Assembly (NCBI GenBank): GCA_030596185.1 | Contig: JAUVKP010000056.1 | Span: forward strand, 1-7,083 | Length of the DNA stretch: 7,083 bases | DNA from: Fidelibacterota bacterium | Lineage (GTDB): Bacteria; Fidelibacterota; Fidelibacteria; Fidelibacterales; Fidelibacteraceae | Direction of reading: 5' to 3' | Shown: one piece after another, positions 6,943-7,083 of the stretch | Layout of the letters: every line of letters begins with the position of its first letter | Position numbering within the stretch: the first letter of the stretch is position 1 | Program-made: the position numbers and the translations under genes | The notes under the pieces: model-generated | Database searches by the model: none | Told to the model about the DNA's origin: nothing | Seen by the model: the letters and a program-made list of their open reading frames with translations, nothing else

Positions 6943-7083
6943 AACTTTACCAATGATTTTTCCATTGCTTGCATTTTTGATTTCATCGATAATTTTATTC
7001 GTATCATTCTCATCAATTTCAATATTAATATTAATATCTTCTGCAAAATTCTGCTCTAAATTAATCAAATGATATTGATTTAC
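6922..7083 (-). CDS. 3' end of an unknown gene, truncated by the insertion sequence (5' end outside window)
   Basis: The minus strand is open from the right edge to a TGA at 6924-6922, giving 53 residues with no start in view. The residues are Asn/Ile/Glu/Asp-rich, with an 'INININIE' run from an AT-rich repeat, then 'DEIKNASNGKIIGKV'. The final six residues (GLMVNL) and the stop codon are encoded by the right inverted repeat, so the native C-terminus was probably lost on insertion. I see no continuation on the far side of the element. I do not recognise the family. The frame could also be chance in AT-rich DNA, but charged codons and the lack of stops favour a real gene. Confidence 0.45.
   Translation of the reverse strand, partial: VNQYHLINLEQNFAEDININIEIDENDTNKIIDEIKNASNGKIIGKVGLMVNL

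Noticed and set aside
7021..7040. ATTAAT-type tandem repeat near the right edge as a functional repeat or CRISPR remnant
   Set aside because: Only about three 6-base units, in frame with an Ile/Asn run of the partial gene; no spacers or longer repeat units.

Overview
The window comes from an AT-rich bacterium that exports proteins with a C-terminal 'YPNPFNPST' (FlgD-like/type IX sorting) domain. That domain is typical of the FCB group: Bacteroidota, Ignavibacteria, Marinimicrobia, Cloacimonetes, Calditrichota and relatives. The motif cannot fix the phylum. Weak Shine-Dalgarno signals and a dispersed-type 28-base palindrome fit such an organism.

Layout. The C-terminal half of a plus-strand EamA-type membrane transporter (2-388) enters from the left edge and ends at a hairpin terminator (385-416). 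Converging on it from the right is a minus-strand two-gene unit. Its first gene is a lipoprotein with a PKD-like domain and leucine-rich repeats (4632-3388). Sixteen bases downstream follows a large exported caspase-like (C14) protein with a beta-helix stalk, a helical-repeat region and a C-terminal sorting domain (3371-447). A good sigma70-like promoter (-35 TTGACA, 17-base spacer) sits just upstream of the lipoprotein. Further right, also on the minus strand, is an exported alpha/beta hydrolase with a GHSAGG nucleophile elbow (5766-4774).

Upstream of the hydrolase are two perfect palindromes (5801-5831 and 5850-5877). Next is a complete 1035-bp insertion sequence (5908-6942) with 25-bp perfect inverted repeats and an IS256/MULE-type transposase. 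The transposase's zinc-ribbon and HTH N-terminus lies in frame with the DDE part but has no ordinary start codon. An ATG at 5998 would reach it only after a one-base shift at an A5 run. To the right, the 3' end of a minus-strand reading frame runs off the window, and its stop codon is supplied by the IS terminal repeat.

How the genes work together. All three complete chromosomal genes encode exported or envelope proteins. The lipoprotein (LRR recognition surface) and the caspase-like protease (catalytic head, long stalk, surface anchor) look co-transcribed, which suggests a surface-located recognition/protease pair. This pairing is the most interesting biology here; its function is inference. 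Base composition appears lower in GC in this two-gene unit than in the flanking transporter and hydrolase, judging from sampled lines.
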